DNA from: Hyphomicrobiales bacterium
GTDB lineage: Bacteria; Pseudomonadota; Alphaproteobacteria; Rhizobiales; Aestuariivirgaceae
DNA: 34,354 nt
Assembly (NCBI GenBank): GCA_027051195.1
Contig: JALUAB010000133.1
Coordinates: 11,097 to 45,450 of the forward strand
Direction of reading: 5' to 3'
Shown here: one piece after another, positions 1 to 10,423 of the stretch
Position numbering within the stretch: position 1 is the stretch's first letter
How the letters are laid out: each line of letters begins with the position of its first letter
Translations under genes and position numbers: made by a program
The notes under the pieces: generated by a model
Told to the model about the DNA's origin: nothing
The model's input: the letters and a program-made list of their open reading frames with translations, nothing else
Database searches by the model: none

Positions 1-103
1 CAAGGCCGGGGATGACACGGGAGAGATGTTATCATGCCCGATCTCCGTGTCGGACACCCATGCCGTTCGTTTTTCTGGCGTTAGCAGGAAATGTGGCAAG
101 GAA

Positions 104-177
104 TGGAGGCCTCGCCCGGAATCGAACCGGGGTAAACGGATTTGCAGTCCGCTGCGTAACCACTCCGCCACGAGGCC
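104..177 (-). tRNA. tRNA-Cys (anticodon GCA), CCA encoded
   Basis: Minus strand reads GGCCTCGTGGCGGAGTGGTTACGCAGCGGACTGCAAATCCGTTTACCCCGGTTCGATTCCGGGCGAGGCCTCCA: 7-bp acceptor stem GGCCTCG/CGAGGCC, GGTTCGATTCC T arm, GCA in the anticodon loop, discriminator T, CCA. Confidence 0.96.
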
Positions 178-418
178 GTTCGCAGGCTCTAGATAGGCCA
201 ACGCACCGGAGCTGGCAATGCCCATTTGCGGCCTCTGGTAAACACACCCGCCCGCTGTGACCGAAACGCACACCTGGCGGAAAAAATGTCGCGCGGGAGC
301 ACCCCGTGCGTTGTCTTTTTGCGCTCTGTTTGCCATGAAATGGGCCACGTCTGACAGGCATTGGCCCCCACGCACCAGAAAATGATTCAAAAGGGCCGTG
401 TTGGGGGCAGGAGGACAG

Positions 419-1810
419 ATGGGCATGAGCAGCTTGTTTCCCGCGTGCAGCGCGCGTGCGAAGGCCTTGGGCATGGCGCTGTTTGCCGGCGTGCTGATGC
501 TGCAGGCGCCGGTCCGGGCGGAATCGCTCCAATCGGCGCTGGGCTACGCCTACGATACCAATCCGAAACTTGCCGCCGAGCGCGCCAATCTGCGCGCCAC
601 CGACGAGGGCGTGACCAAGGCGAAGTCCGGCTGGCGGCCGAAGGTGAACGCCGCCGCCAGTGCCACCGTCGGCACCAGCAAGACGAAGCCGCTGCCCGGC
701 GCCTGGCGCGATTACGACAGGGAGCAGGTTTCCATCACCCTCCAGCAGCCCATTTTCGACGGACTGAAGACCCATTACGGCGTCGCCGCCGCGAAGGCGC
801 AGGTGAAGGCCGGGCGCCAGAATCTGCTGGCCACCGAGCAGGAGGTGCTGCTGGATGCCGTGCTGGCCTACATGAACGTGGTGCGTGACCGCGAGATCGT
901 CCGCCTGCGCAGGAAGAACGTCAAGGTCTTCCGCGAGCAGCTGCGCGCCACGCGCGATCGTTTCAACGTCGGCGATGTCACTCGCACCGATGTTTCGCAG
1001 GCCGAGGCCGCGCTGGCCGGCGCCCGCGCCCAGCTTGCGCAGGCCCAGGCGGATCTGGCCAATTCCGAGGCCGCATACGAGGAAGTCATCGGCCGCAAAC
1101 CCGGAAGGGTGCGGTTTCCGCGCCGACTGCCGCGCGCCCTGCCGCGCACGCTGATGGAAGCCCTGCGCCGCGCCGCGCGCAAGAACCCGCAGGTGCTGGC
1201 CGCTGCCTATGGCGAACAGGCTGCCCGCCACGCGGTGGAGCAGGCGTTCGGCGATCTGCTGCCGAAGCTGAACCTGCAGGCTTCGCTGAGCTACACGCGC
1301 AACAAGCAGGAAGGCTCCACGGCCACCCGCACGAAGGATGCCAACATCGGTCTTTCCCTGGAGGTGCCGCTGTATAATGGCGGTTACAACCACGCCGCGG
1401 TGCGCGAGGCCCGCCACAAGGCGCGGGCCGCCGGCCTGCAGGTGGCCGTGGCCCGCCGCGCGGTGGAAAAGGCCGTGGTGCAGGCCTGGTACAATCTTCA
1501 GGCCGCGAAGAGGCTCATTTCCGCCGCTTCCGCCCAGGTAAGGGCGGCACAACTCGCCTACAACGGCGTGCGCGAGGAATACAAGGCCGGTTCCCGCACC
1601 ACGCTGGACGTGCTCAACGCCCGGCAGGATCTGAACAATGCGCGCGTGGAGCTGGTGCAGGCCCGCGCTGCCAAGGTTTCCAGCGCCTATGCGCTGCTCG
1701 CCGCCATGGGTGAGCTTACCGCGCGCCGCCTGGGCCTGCGCGTGGCCCGTTACGATGCGAAGCCGCATTACGAGCGGGTGAAGAACAAGTGGTTCGGCAC
1801 CCGTGACTGA
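419..1810 (+). CDS. tolC: TolC family outer membrane efflux protein
   Basis: Signal peptide then ESLQSALGYAYDTNPKLAAERANLRATDEGV and the repeated second half; AGGAGG ribosome-binding site just upstream of ATG 419/425; lies upstream of a popZ-valS pair as in other alphaproteobacteria. Confidence 0.9.
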   Translation: MGMSSLFPACSARAKALGMALFAGVLMLQAPVRAESLQSALGYAYDTNPKLAAERANLRATDEGVTKAKSGWRPKVNAAASATVGTSKTKPLPGAWRDYDREQVSITLQQPIFDGLKTHYGVAAAKAQVKAGRQNLLATEQEVLLDAVLAYMNVVRDREIVRLRRKNVKVFREQLRATRDRFNVGDVTRTDVSQAEAALAGARAQLAQAQADLANSEAAYEEVIGRKPGRVRFPRRLPRALPRTLMEALRRAARKNPQVLAAAYGEQAARHAVEQAFGDLLPKLNLQASLSYTRNKQEGSTATRTKDANIGLSLEVPLYNGGYNHAAVREARHKARAAGLQVAVARRAVEKAVVQAWYNLQAAKRLISAASAQVRAAQLAYNGVREEYKAGSRTTLDVLNARQDLNNARVELVQARAAKVSSAYALLAAMGELTARRLGLRVARYDAKPHYERVKNKWFGTRD

Positions 1811-1857
1811 TCCGGAGCCCTTCGCGATTTTCCGGTGAAAATCCTGTGCGCAACCGT

Positions 1858-1879
1858 GCCGCGGGCCTTTGCCCGCGGC
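1858..1879 (+). terminator. Putative hairpin terminator after tolC
   Basis: Perfect 9-bp stem GCCGCGGGC-CTTT-GCCCGCGGC, 48 nt after the tolC stop, followed by CTCGTTT (weak T tract). Confidence 0.5.
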
Positions 1880-1945
1880 CTCGTTTGACGCACCCTCTCC
1901 ATGATATGGTGAATGAGGGACAGTGATTCGCACCGGGGCAGGCAC

Positions 1946-2752
1946 ATGGGCACCGCCAACGACATTCAGGAAATGCGGCAGCTGCTGGCTTCCATTCGCG
2001 AGGCCATAGAAAGCCACGGCGCGCAAGGCGCAGGGCACAATGCCCCCGCGCCCGTGGCGGAGCGCCACGATCCCGTGGGGGCGCATGCCGGGGCCGATCT
2101 GCTGGCGGAGGCGCCGGACACCGCGGGCGCGGAACGGGAAGACTGGCCGGATGACGATCTGGAATGGGTGGAGCCGGGCAGCGCGCCCTCGGAAACGACA
2201 TGGCATATGGCGGAACCCGCCGGGGAAGCCGCCGCCCCGCAGGCGCGGGAGGCCGCCGCGACGGCGGTGCCGGCCGGCATGTCGCGCGCGTCGCATGCAC
2301 AGGCTGCGGGGGTGGCGGAGGCGGCGGAGGATTCCACCCTCTCGAGCGTGGCGGAACACGCTGCGGCGGCCACCATGCTCGCCCGTACTGGCACGGATGA
2401 TGCGGCCAGCGCCCTCACCACCGGCGAATCATCGTCACCGCCGTCCGGCACTGCCGCGCCCGCACCGGCCATGCCGCGGTTCGCCGTACTGAGTGGTGGC
2501 CGCAGCGATGCTGAGGTGCTGGGCAATTCACGCCTTTCCGCCCCGGTGCAGGCACGGGTGAAAGCGGCCATGGCCCGCATGGAGCGCATAGAAGCCGCAA
2601 GGCGCGCGCTGGGAGGAGAGGCGGCGCTGCGTCGGCTGGTGGCCGATCTCGTGGAGCCACTCATTGAGAACTGGTTGAACGAACACCTCGCCGACATCGT
2701 GGAGCGCCGCGTGCAGGCCGAGCTGGACCGCATCCTCAAGCGCGAGGACTGA
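1946..2752 (+). CDS. popZ: PopZ-like polar organising protein (DUF2497)
   Basis: N-terminal helix NDIQEMRQLLASIREAIES, long Ala/Pro/Glu-rich linker, C-terminal LRRLVADLVEPLIENWLNEHLADIVERRVQAELDRI; immediately upstream of valS. Confidence 0.85.
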   Translation: MGTANDIQEMRQLLASIREAIESHGAQGAGHNAPAPVAERHDPVGAHAGADLLAEAPDTAGAEREDWPDDDLEWVEPGSAPSETTWHMAEPAGEAAAPQAREAAATAVPAGMSRASHAQAAGVAEAAEDSTLSSVAEHAAAATMLARTGTDDAASALTTGESSSPPSGTAAPAPAMPRFAVLSGGRSDAEVLGNSRLSAPVQARVKAAMARMERIEAARRALGGEAALRRLVADLVEPLIENWLNEHLADIVERRVQAELDRILKRED

Positions 2753-2890
2753 GCAGTCTCCACCTTCCGCCCCGCCGGGCGTTTTCCCGTTTGCGGCCCC
2801 TTGCGCGCCTGCATGCGCTGGTGTTTATACGGGGCCAGCCGGCCCGGCATCCGGGCGTCGATTCAACACCATTCCCGCAAGGGGCTAGCG

Positions 2891-5725
2891 ATGCTGGAAA
2901 AGCATTTCGACCCGCAGCGCGTCGAGCAGCGCCTCTACGAGGCGTGGGAGAAGGCCGGAGCCTTCAAGCCCTCCGGCAAGGGCGAACCGTTCTGCATCGT
3001 CATTCCGCCGCCCAATGTCACCGGCTCCCTGCACATGGGGCACGCACTCAACAACACGCTGCAGGACATCCTCGTGCGTATGATGCGCATGCGGGGCAGG
3101 GACGTGCTGTGGCAGCCGGGCACGGACCATGCCGGCATCGCCACCCAGATGGTGGTGGAGCGCAAGCTGGCCGCCGAGGGCAAGCCCACCCGCTGGGAGA
3201 TGGGCCGCGAGAAGTTCCTCGAGGAAGTGTGGAAGTGGAAGGAGGAGTCCGGCAACACCATCATCAACCAGCTCAAGAGGCTGGGCGCGTCGTGTGACTG
3301 GTCGCGCCTGCGCTTCACCATGGACGAGGGCCTGTCCCGCGCGGTGCTCAAGGTCTTCGTCACCCTGTGGAAGGAAGGCCTCATCTACAAGGACAAGCGG
3401 CTTGTCAACTGGGATCCGAAGCTGCACACCGCCATCTCCGATCTCGAGGTCATGAACGTCGAGGTCAGGGGAAAGATGTGGCACTTCAAATATCCTCTGG
3501 CCAATGGCGAAACCTACACCTACATCGAGCGTGACGAGAACGGCGACGTCATCCTGGAAGAAGAGCGCGACTACATTTCCATCGCCACCACCCGCCCTGA
3601 AACCATGCTGGGCGACGGCGCCGTGGCGGTGCACCCTTCCGATGAACGTTATGCCCCCATCGTCGGCAAGTTGTGCGAAATTCCCGTGGGGCCGAAGCAC
3701 CTGCGCCGCCACATCCCCATCATCACCGATGAATATCCCGACCCGGATTTCGGCTCTGGCGCGGTGAAGATCACCGGTGCGCACGACTTCAACGACTACG
3801 AGGTGGCGCGCCGTAACGACATCCCGCTCTACCGGCTGATGGACGAGAACGCGCGCATGCGCACCGATGGCCTGCCGTATGAGGAAAGCGCAAAGCTGGC
3901 CGAGGCCATCGCCCGCGGCGAACTCTCGCCGGACGAGGTGAACATCGACGAGATCAATCTCGTGCCGGAGCACCTGCGCGGGCTGGACCGCTACGAGGCG
4001 CGCAAGAAGGTCATCGACGAGATCACCGCCGAGGGCCTTGCCGTCATGGTGCAGGGCGACGGCGGCGAGCTGGTGCCGCTGGTGGAGGAGCGGCTGATGA
4101 TGCAGCCCGTGGGCGACCGCTCCGGGGTGGTCATCGAGCCCATGCTCACCGAACAGTGGTTCGTGGACGCTGCCGCGCTGGCCGCCGGCGCCCTGCGCGT
4201 GGTGGAGCGCGGCGATACGAAGTTCTTTCCGGCCAACTGGACAAAGACCTATTTCAACTGGCTGAAGGACATCCAGCCCTGGTGCATTTCGCGCCAGCTC
4301 TGGTGGGGGCACCAGATCCCTGCCTGGTATGGGCCGGACGGGAAGATTTTCGTCGCCGAAACGGAGGAGGAGGCGAAGAATCAGGCGCAGAAGCACTACG
4401 GCGAGCCTGTGCCGCTGAAGCGCGACCCGGACGTGCTGGACACCTGGTTCTCCTCCGCGCTGTGGCCCTTCTCCACGCTGGGCTGGCCGGACGATACGCC
4501 GGAGCTTGAGCGCTACTATCCCACCTCCGTGCTCATCACCGGTTTCGACATCATCTTCTTCTGGGTTGCCCGGATGATGATGATGGGCCTGCACTTCATG
4601 CACGACGTGCCCTTCCGCGACGTCTATATCCACGCGCTGGTGCGCGACGAGCACGGGCAGAAGATGTCCAAGTCGAAGGGCAACGTCATCGACCCGCTCG
4701 ACCTCATCGGGAAATACGGCGCCGATGCCATGCGTTTCACGCTGGCCATCATGGCCGCCATGGGGCGTGACATCCGCCTTTCCGAAAGCCGCGTGGAAGG
4801 TTACCGCAACTTCGGCACCAAGCTGTGGAACGCCGTGCGCTTTCTGGAGATGAACGAGATCGGCCGCGATGTGGTCTTCGACCCGGCCGGTGCGCGCCTG
4901 GCGCTCAACCGCTGGATCATCGGCGAGGCGGTGAAGACCACCCGCGAGGTCACCCGCGCGCTTGACGACTATCGCTTCAACGACGCGGCCGCCACCATCT
5001 ATCATTTCACCTGGGACGTCTTCTGCGACTGGTATCTGGAGCTCATCAAGCCGGTGCTGCGCGAGGGCGATGCGGCGGCACAGGAGGAAACACGCAAGAC
5101 CGCCGGTCATGTGCGTGACGTGATCCTGAAGCTGCTGCACCCCTTTATGCCCTTCATCACCGAGGAGCTGTGGCAGCGCACAGGCGGCGAGGGTTTCCTG
5201 ATGCTCTCCGAATGGCCGGAGGTGAGCGAGGCGCTCATCGACGAGGCCGCGGCGGAGGAGCTGGACTGGGTCATAACCTTCATCCGCGAGGTGCGTTCCA
5301 CCCGCGCCGAGATGAATGTGCCCGCCGGCGCGCAGATCCCGGCGGTGCTGGTGAGCGCGAACGAGGAATCGCGCCGCCGCCTGAAGGAGTGGAAGACGGA
5401 GATCATGCGCCTTGCGCGCCTTTCCGACGTGACGCTGGCCGACGAGGTGCCGCCGAAGGCCGCTCAGATCGTGCACGGCGAGGCCATTGTCGCCATGCCG
5501 CTGGAAGGCGTTATCGACCTCAACGCCGAGCTGAAGCGGCTGGAAAAGGAGCTGGCCGCCGCCGAGAAGGAAATCCGCTCGCTGGAGGGCAGGCTTTCCA
5601 ACGAGAAGTTCCTCACGAAGGCCAAACCCGAGGTGGTGGAGCAGACCCGTCAGCGGCTGGCCGAGATGAAGACCCGCCGCGAGAAGCTGGAGGAAGCCCG
5701 CGCCCGCCTCGCCGCCATGGCGTGA
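2891..5725 (+). CDS. valS: Valyl-tRNA synthetase
   Basis: PPPNVTGSLHMGHAL (HIGH motif), KMSKSKGN (KMSKS), C-terminal coiled coil LNAELKRLEKELAAAEKEIRSLEGRL; start taken at MLEKHFDPQ rather than the longer ORF start. Confidence 0.97.
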   Translation: MLEKHFDPQRVEQRLYEAWEKAGAFKPSGKGEPFCIVIPPPNVTGSLHMGHALNNTLQDILVRMMRMRGRDVLWQPGTDHAGIATQMVVERKLAAEGKPTRWEMGREKFLEEVWKWKEESGNTIINQLKRLGASCDWSRLRFTMDEGLSRAVLKVFVTLWKEGLIYKDKRLVNWDPKLHTAISDLEVMNVEVRGKMWHFKYPLANGETYTYIERDENGDVILEEERDYISIATTRPETMLGDGAVAVHPSDERYAPIVGKLCEIPVGPKHLRRHIPIITDEYPDPDFGSGAVKITGAHDFNDYEVARRNDIPLYRLMDENARMRTDGLPYEESAKLAEAIARGELSPDEVNIDEINLVPEHLRGLDRYEARKKVIDEITAEGLAVMVQGDGGELVPLVEERLMMQPVGDRSGVVIEPMLTEQWFVDAAALAAGALRVVERGDTKFFPANWTKTYFNWLKDIQPWCISRQLWWGHQIPAWYGPDGKIFVAETEEEAKNQAQKHYGEPVPLKRDPDVLDTWFSSALWPFSTLGWPDDTPELERYYPTSVLITGFDIIFFWVARMMMMGLHFMHDVPFRDVYIHALVRDEHGQKMSKSKGNVIDPLDLIGKYGADAMRFTLAIMAAMGRDIRLSESRVEGYRNFGTKLWNAVRFLEMNEIGRDVVFDPAGARLALNRWIIGEAVKTTREVTRALDDYRFNDAAATIYHFTWDVFCDWYLELIKPVLREGDAAAQEETRKTAGHVRDVILKLLHPFMPFITEELWQRTGGEGFLMLSEWPEVSEALIDEAAAEELDWVITFIREVRSTRAEMNVPAGAQIPAVLVSANEESRRRLKEWKTEIMRLARLSDVTLADEVPPKAAQIVHGEAIVAMPLEGVIDLNAELKRLEKELAAAEKEIRSLEGRLSNEKFLTKAKPEVVEQTRQRLAEMKTRREKLEEARARLAAMA

Positions 5726-5761
5726 GTGCAAAACGTGACGCAAATCATTACGGAGCGAGCA

Positions 5762-7255
5762 ATGGACGCACCGGTCATCGAAATCGTCGATACGCGCACG
5801 CCCGACCCGAAGAACTTCATCGAGGGCGCCACGGGCGAATGGGAGGTCGTCATCGGCATGGAGATCCACGCCCAGGTGCTCTCCAGCGCCAAGCTGTTCT
5901 CCGGCGCCTCCGCGGAATTCGGCGGCGAGCCGAACACCCACGTCTCACTTGTGGACGCCGCCATGCCCGGTATGCTGCCCGTGATCAACGAGTTCTGCGT
6001 GGAGCAGGCGGTGCGTACCGGCCTCGGCCTGAACGCGAAGATCAATCTGCATTCCGTCTTCGATCGCAAGAACTACTTCTACCCGGACCTGCCGCAGGGC
6101 TATCAGATCTCGCAATACAAGCAGCCCATCGTCGGCGAGGGCACCGTTTACATCGAGGTGGACGGCGAAACCATCGCGGTGGGCATCGAGCGCCTGCATC
6201 TGGAACAGGATGCCGGCAAGTCCATCCACGACCAGCACCCGGATTATTCCTACGTCGATCTCAACCGCGCCGGCGTGGCGCTGATGGAGATCGTCAGCAA
6301 GCCGGACATGCGCTCCGCGGAGGAGGCCAGGGCCTTCGTGAGCAAGCTGCGCACGATTCTCCGCTACCTGGGCACCTGCGACGGTAACATGGAGCAGGGC
6401 TCCCTGCGGGCGGACATCAACGTCTCCGTGCGCCGCCCCGGCGGCCCCTTCGGCACCCGCTGCGAGATCAAGAACGTCAACTCCATCCGCTTCATCGGCC
6501 AGGCCATCGAATACGAGGCCCAGCGCCAGATCGACATTCTGGAATCCGGCGGCACGGTGGATCAGGAAACCCGCCTGTTCGACCCGAAGAAGGGCGAGAC
6601 GCGATCCATGCGCTCCAAGGAGGAGGCGCACGACTACCGCTATTTTCCCGACCCGGACCTGCTGCCGCTGCGGCTGGAGGCGGAATGGGTGGAGAGGATC
6701 CGCGCCACGCTGCCCGAGCTGCCGGATGCGAAAAAAGCCCGCTTCATGGAGGAATATGGCCTCACCTCCTATGACGCCTCCGTGCTGGTGGCGGACAAGG
6801 CCGCGGCCGACTATTTCGAGCGGGTGGCGAAGGACCGTGACGGCAAGGCGGCGGCCAACTGGGTCATCAACGAGCTGTTCGGCCGCCTGCGCAAGGAGGG
6901 GCTTTCCATCGAGCGCTCGCCCGTCTCCGCCGAACAGCTCGGCAAGATCATCGACCTCATCAGGAAAGGCGACATCTCCGGCAAGATCGGCAAGGAACTG
7001 TTCGACATCGTGTGGACGGAAGGCGGCGATCCGGAGAAGATCGTTGAAGAGCGCGGCATGAAACAGGTCACCGATCTTTCCGCCATCGAGAAGGTGGTGG
7101 ACGAGGTCATCGCCGCCAACCCGGACAAGGTGGAACAGGTGCAGAAGAAGCCGAATCTCGCCGGCTGGTTCGTTGGCCAGGTGATGAAGGCCACGCAAGG
7201 CAAGGCCAACCCGAAGGCCGTGAACGATCTGGTGCGCAAGAAGCTTGGTCTGTGA
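5762..7255 (+). CDS. gatB: Asp-tRNA(Asn)/Glu-tRNA(Gln) amidotransferase subunit B
   Basis: [23 protein letters not shown], SRPDxP-like middle region, C-terminal GatB/YqeY tail [38 protein letters not shown] upstream of ATG. Confidence 0.97.
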   Translation: MDAPVIEIVDTRTPDPKNFIEGATGEWEVVIGMEIHAQVLSSAKLFSGASAEFGGEPNTHVSLVDAAMPGMLPVINEFCVEQAVRTGLGLNAKINLHSVFDRKNYFYPDLPQGYQISQYKQPIVGEGTVYIEVDGETIAVGIERLHLEQDAGKSIHDQHPDYSYVDLNRAGVALMEIVSKPDMRSAEEARAFVSKLRTILRYLGTCDGNMEQGSLRADINVSVRRPGGPFGTRCEIKNVNSIRFIGQAIEYEAQRQIDILESGGTVDQETRLFDPKKGETRSMRSKEEAHDYRYFPDPDLLPLRLEAEWVERIRATLPELPDAKKARFMEEYGLTSYDASVLVADKAAADYFERVAKDRDGKAAANWVINELFGRLRKEGLSIERSPVSAEQLGKIIDLIRKGDISGKIGKELFDIVWTEGGDPEKIVEERGMKQVTDLSAIEKVVDEVIAANPDKVEQVQKKPNLAGWFVGQVMKATQGKANPKAVNDLVRKKLGL

Positions 7256-7272
7256 CCGTTTCCCTCGGGCCG

Positions 7273-7304
7273 GCGCGCGCCTTGCCGCGACCTTCGGCGC
7301 GCGC
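7273..7304. terminator. Hairpin downstream of gatB
   Basis: 9-bp inverted repeat GCGCGCGCC (7273-7281)/GGCGCGCGC (7296-7304), 14-nt loop, shortly after the gatB stop; no clear T tract. Confidence 0.3.
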
Positions 7305-7318
7305 TATGGCTTTGCGCC

Positions 7319-8326
7319 ATGACGAAGCGGGCCGTTGAAACGCAGCGACTGACGATGGAAACCGCCCCGAAGACGACGCCGCAGGCGCCGGATTCGGGAT
7401 GGGGCGGGGTGCTCACCAATTTCTGCCTGCTGGTGCTGGCGGGCGCTCTCGTCGGGTTGGCCGCGCCGTGGCTGGTGCGGCTGTGGCTGGGCTTTGACGT
7501 GCTCACCCATTTCGTGCCGCATTTCGCCTTTGTCGCGCTCGCTGCCTTTCTCTGTATTCTCTACCCGAATGCGCGCGGCCTGCTGGCGCTGCTGGTCGTT
7601 CCGGCTCTCGGCGCGCTCGCCATCGCCGGCATCAGTCACTGGCATGAAAGCCCGGGCTTTTCGGCCCCGCCGCCGCCCGGCCACCTCCGCGTCATGGCCT
7701 ACAACTCCTGGCTGCACAACGATGATCTTGCAGCGATGGAGGCGGAGATCCGCCGCAACCGCCCGGATATACTGGGCGTGCCGGAATTCTTCGCCGGCAA
7801 GCGCCCGCTCATGACTCGCCTGCGCGACATTCTTCCGCACCAGGCCGATTGTGTGAACAAGCGCCATTGTTATCTTGCTCTTTTTTCCCGCTGGCCCATC
7901 CGGGAGGTGCATGCCGCGTCTCTCTGGGAAGGGCCGCCCTACATTCACGCCACCGTGGAAACGCCGAACGGCCCGGTGGAAGTGTTTCTGGTGCACACCC
8001 TGCGCTTTCCGTGGCTCGGGTCGCAGTTTCGCCAGGTTCGGGCCATGGCGCGTATCGTGAAGCTGGCGAAGGGCCCGACCATCGTCATGGGTGACTTCAA
8101 TGCCAGCCCCTTTTCCATCATGCTGCACACCTTCGCGCGGGACACGGGGCTGCGGCGGCTCACCTGGCTGCCCACCTGGCCCGCCAATCCGCTGCCCCTG
8201 CCGCAAATCGCCATCGACCACGTGTTCGTCTCCGGTCATTGGAATCTCGCCGCCGGACCGTGGACGGGGCGCGCCGCCGGGTCGGATCACAGATCCGTCA
8301 TACTGGAGGTGCGGCGACGCGACTGA
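7319..8326 (+). CDS. Endonuclease/exonuclease/phosphatase (EEP) family protein with N-terminal TM segments
   Basis: Hydrophobic N-terminal third, then RVMAYNSW, IVMGDFNASPFS and terminal GSDHRSVILEV, the EEP catalytic motifs. Confidence 0.88.
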   Translation: MTKRAVETQRLTMETAPKTTPQAPDSGWGGVLTNFCLLVLAGALVGLAAPWLVRLWLGFDVLTHFVPHFAFVALAAFLCILYPNARGLLALLVVPALGALAIAGISHWHESPGFSAPPPPGHLRVMAYNSWLHNDDLAAMEAEIRRNRPDILGVPEFFAGKRPLMTRLRDILPHQADCVNKRHCYLALFSRWPIREVHAASLWEGPPYIHATVETPNGPVEVFLVHTLRFPWLGSQFRQVRAMARIVKLAKGPTIVMGDFNASPFSIMLHTFARDTGLRRLTWLPTWPANPLPLPQIAIDHVFVSGHWNLAAGPWTGRAAGSDHRSVILEVRRRD

Positions 8327-8591
8327 TGCCCGTGCCGCGACATTTCGCGCACCGCAAATGTGCGAACATGGTTTCCGGGTGGTAAATGAAGACTGCTCCG
8401 GGAATTTCATATGATATTGTATTTGCAGCTCTATTCAGAATTCCGCATGACCCGTCCCCAGTTCGCGGGCTTAATCCTTTGTTTGCCCTTTGCCGGCACA
8501 ATGCCCGGGTGAACTCCAGAGGGATGTGCGCTCAATGGTGGTGTGGGCGCACGGGCCGCCCGGCTTTTTTGCAATTGGGGAGATTGGGGCA

Positions 8592-8849
8592 ATGGCGACT
8601 CACAATGGTTCTTTTCATCAGCTGGCGCAGGAGGATTTGAGCGCCGACGTGATGTTCGACCTCGGCATGAAATACAGCCTCGGCCGCGGCGTGGAGCGCG
8701 ATCCGCGCGAGGCGCACAAGTGGTTCAACCTCGCCGCCATGCGCGGACATGAAAAGGCGCGCCGTTACCGCATGGAGCTGGCCGAGGAACTGAGCCCGGA
8801 AGAACTGCACGATGCACTGGCCCGCGCCCGCAAGTGGTTGCAGGGCTGA
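8592..8849 (+). CDS. Small Sel1-repeat protein (85 aa)
   Basis: MFDLGMKYSLGRGVERDPREAHKWFNLAAMRGHEKARRYR matches one Sel1 repeat unit; start moved to MATHNGS. Confidence 0.75.
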   Translation: MATHNGSFHQLAQEDLSADVMFDLGMKYSLGRGVERDPREAHKWFNLAAMRGHEKARRYRMELAEELSPEELHDALARARKWLQG

Positions 8850-8935
8850 GGCGCCGGTATGGCCATGTTGACATCTCGGGCGAGACGGGCATGACTCTGC
8901 GGCGGGCGGAAGACTGCCGACGGAGACATCAGCGC

Positions 8936-9295
8936 ATGAAGAACGGCATCATCGCCACCATTACCCTCGCGGCCCTGTTGGCGGCGGGCACTGTCGCGCA
9001 TGCTGGGCGCGCTCTTTCCGGGCAGGAGCTGAAGCGCCTTGGTGGCACGTATCAGGCCGTCTGGAAAGGAAAGCACAGGGCCCGCGTGCTCATCCGCAGG
9101 GATGGTACGCTGCTGGCCCGTTCCGGACCGCGCACTGACGTGGGCCGCTGGAAGATTGAGGGCAATCGCCTGTGCGTCTCCTTCCGCGTCTGGACGAAAG
9201 GGCGCTACAAATGCGGCACCGTGGAGCGGCAGGGCAGGTGGCTCGTGGGGCTGCGCAAGGCAGACGGCACCCCGCGCCTGCGCCTGCGCAAATAG
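8936..9295 (+). CDS. Small secreted protein of unknown function
   Basis: Clear signal peptide MKNGIIATITLAALLAAGTVAHA followed by ~95 aa basic, Gly/Trp-containing domain with two Cys; no family recognised. Confidence 0.7.
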   Translation: MKNGIIATITLAALLAAGTVAHAGRALSGQELKRLGGTYQAVWKGKHRARVLIRRDGTLLARSGPRTDVGRWKIEGNRLCVSFRVWTKGRYKCGTVERQGRWLVGLRKADGTPRLRLRK

Positions 9296-9416
9296 GGCGC
9301 CGGGTGCAGCCGGCATCTCACGCCTCGAACACACCCTTGTGCGTTGAGACATCCGCCACGAAGCGCTACCGTCCTTCAATGAATCGCCTATCACGTCCGC
9401 AAGTGGAGGATTTTTC

Positions 9417-10364
9417 ATGACCGAATTGAACAGGCGCGTCTTCATGGCTGGCGCCCTGGCCGGCGCCGCCGGCACGCTGTTCGCGCCCTTGCGCACCGCC
9501 AACGCCCGTGCGGAGGGGACTGTATCGCCGCTGGTGGATCCGGCTGTGCTCAGCGAGCTGCTGAACGATCCGGCCGTGCGCGTGCTCGAGTGCACCTCCG
9601 CACGCATGTATGCGCAGGCCCACATTCCCGGTTCGGTGTTCACGGATTTCGGCAAGTGGCGCGTGAAGAGGAATGGCGTGCCGGCCATGCTGCCGGATGT
9701 TCCCTATCTGGAAAGGGTCGTCGGTGGCCTTGGCGTGGGGCCGGACACATATGTGGTCATCGCGCCTGCCGGTTTCTCCGCCGGCGATGTCGGCGTCGCC
9801 ACCCGCATCTATTGGACATTGCGCACGCTGGGCCATGCCAGGGTATCCGTGCTCGACGGCGGCCTGAACAACTGGGCGCGCATGAAGCTGCCGCTGGAAA
9901 ACCGCCTCAACCGGCCGAAGCCCGTCACCTACAAGGCGAAATTCACCGGCGAGTGGCTGGCCACGAAAGATGATGTGAAGAAGGCTCTTGAACGGAAGAA
10001 GCCGCAGCTCATCGACGTGCGCACGCCGGGTGAGTATCTGGGGCCGGTCTTTTCGCCCTCCACCGGCCGCCCGGGCACCATCCCGGGCGCGGTTAACGTG
10101 CCGCAGCACTGGTTCATCGATGCTGCCACCGGGCGTTTCCGCACGAAGGCGCAGCTGGCGAAAATTCACGACGCCATGGGCGATACCGGTGGCGAAGCCA
10201 TCATTTTTTGCAACACGGGGCACCGCGCCTCGCTGGGCTGGTTCGCCCGCCATGAGCTGCTGGGCCGCCGCTGCCGCATGTATGACGGCTCCATGGTGGA
10301 GTGGGGCAACCTGAAGCCGCCGGAGGAATACCCGGTGGCGGCCCGCATCGACCTTGACAGGTGA
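9417..10364 (+). CDS. Exported rhodanese-type sulfurtransferase, two rhodanese domains
   Basis: N-terminal NRRVFMAGALAGAAGTLFAPL (Tat-like), two rhodanese-like domains, active-site loop IIFCNTGHRASLGWF in the second. Confidence 0.88.
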   Translation: MTELNRRVFMAGALAGAAGTLFAPLRTANARAEGTVSPLVDPAVLSELLNDPAVRVLECTSARMYAQAHIPGSVFTDFGKWRVKRNGVPAMLPDVPYLERVVGGLGVGPDTYVVIAPAGFSAGDVGVATRIYWTLRTLGHARVSVLDGGLNNWARMKLPLENRLNRPKPVTYKAKFTGEWLATKDDVKKALERKKPQLIDVRTPGEYLGPVFSPSTGRPGTIPGAVNVPQHWFIDAATGRFRTKAQLAKIHDAMGDTGGEAIIFCNTGHRASLGWFARHELLGRRCRMYDGSMVEWGNLKPPEEYPVAARIDLDR

Positions 10365-10423
10365 GCGAAAGCGGCGCCCGCGCCCGGGCGTCGCTGCGCG
10401 TGAATGAGCCTGTCCTGCCCGTA

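Noticed and set aside
104-177. tRNA-Cys as an integration site for a mobile element
   Set aside because: No integrase, att-like duplication or phage/ICE genes in the window; neighbouring genes are core genes.
32-2359. 775-aa minus-strand ORF spanning tRNA-Cys, tolC and part of popZ
   Set aside because: Antisense to a recognised tolC and popZ and runs through a tRNA gene; low-complexity Arg/Gly/His composition.
2885-5941. 1018-aa minus-strand ORF opposite valS
   Set aside because: Shadow ORF: valS on the + strand has all class I synthetase motifs; the antisense translation is His/Arg/Gly-rich with no recognisable domain. Typical of high-GC DNA.
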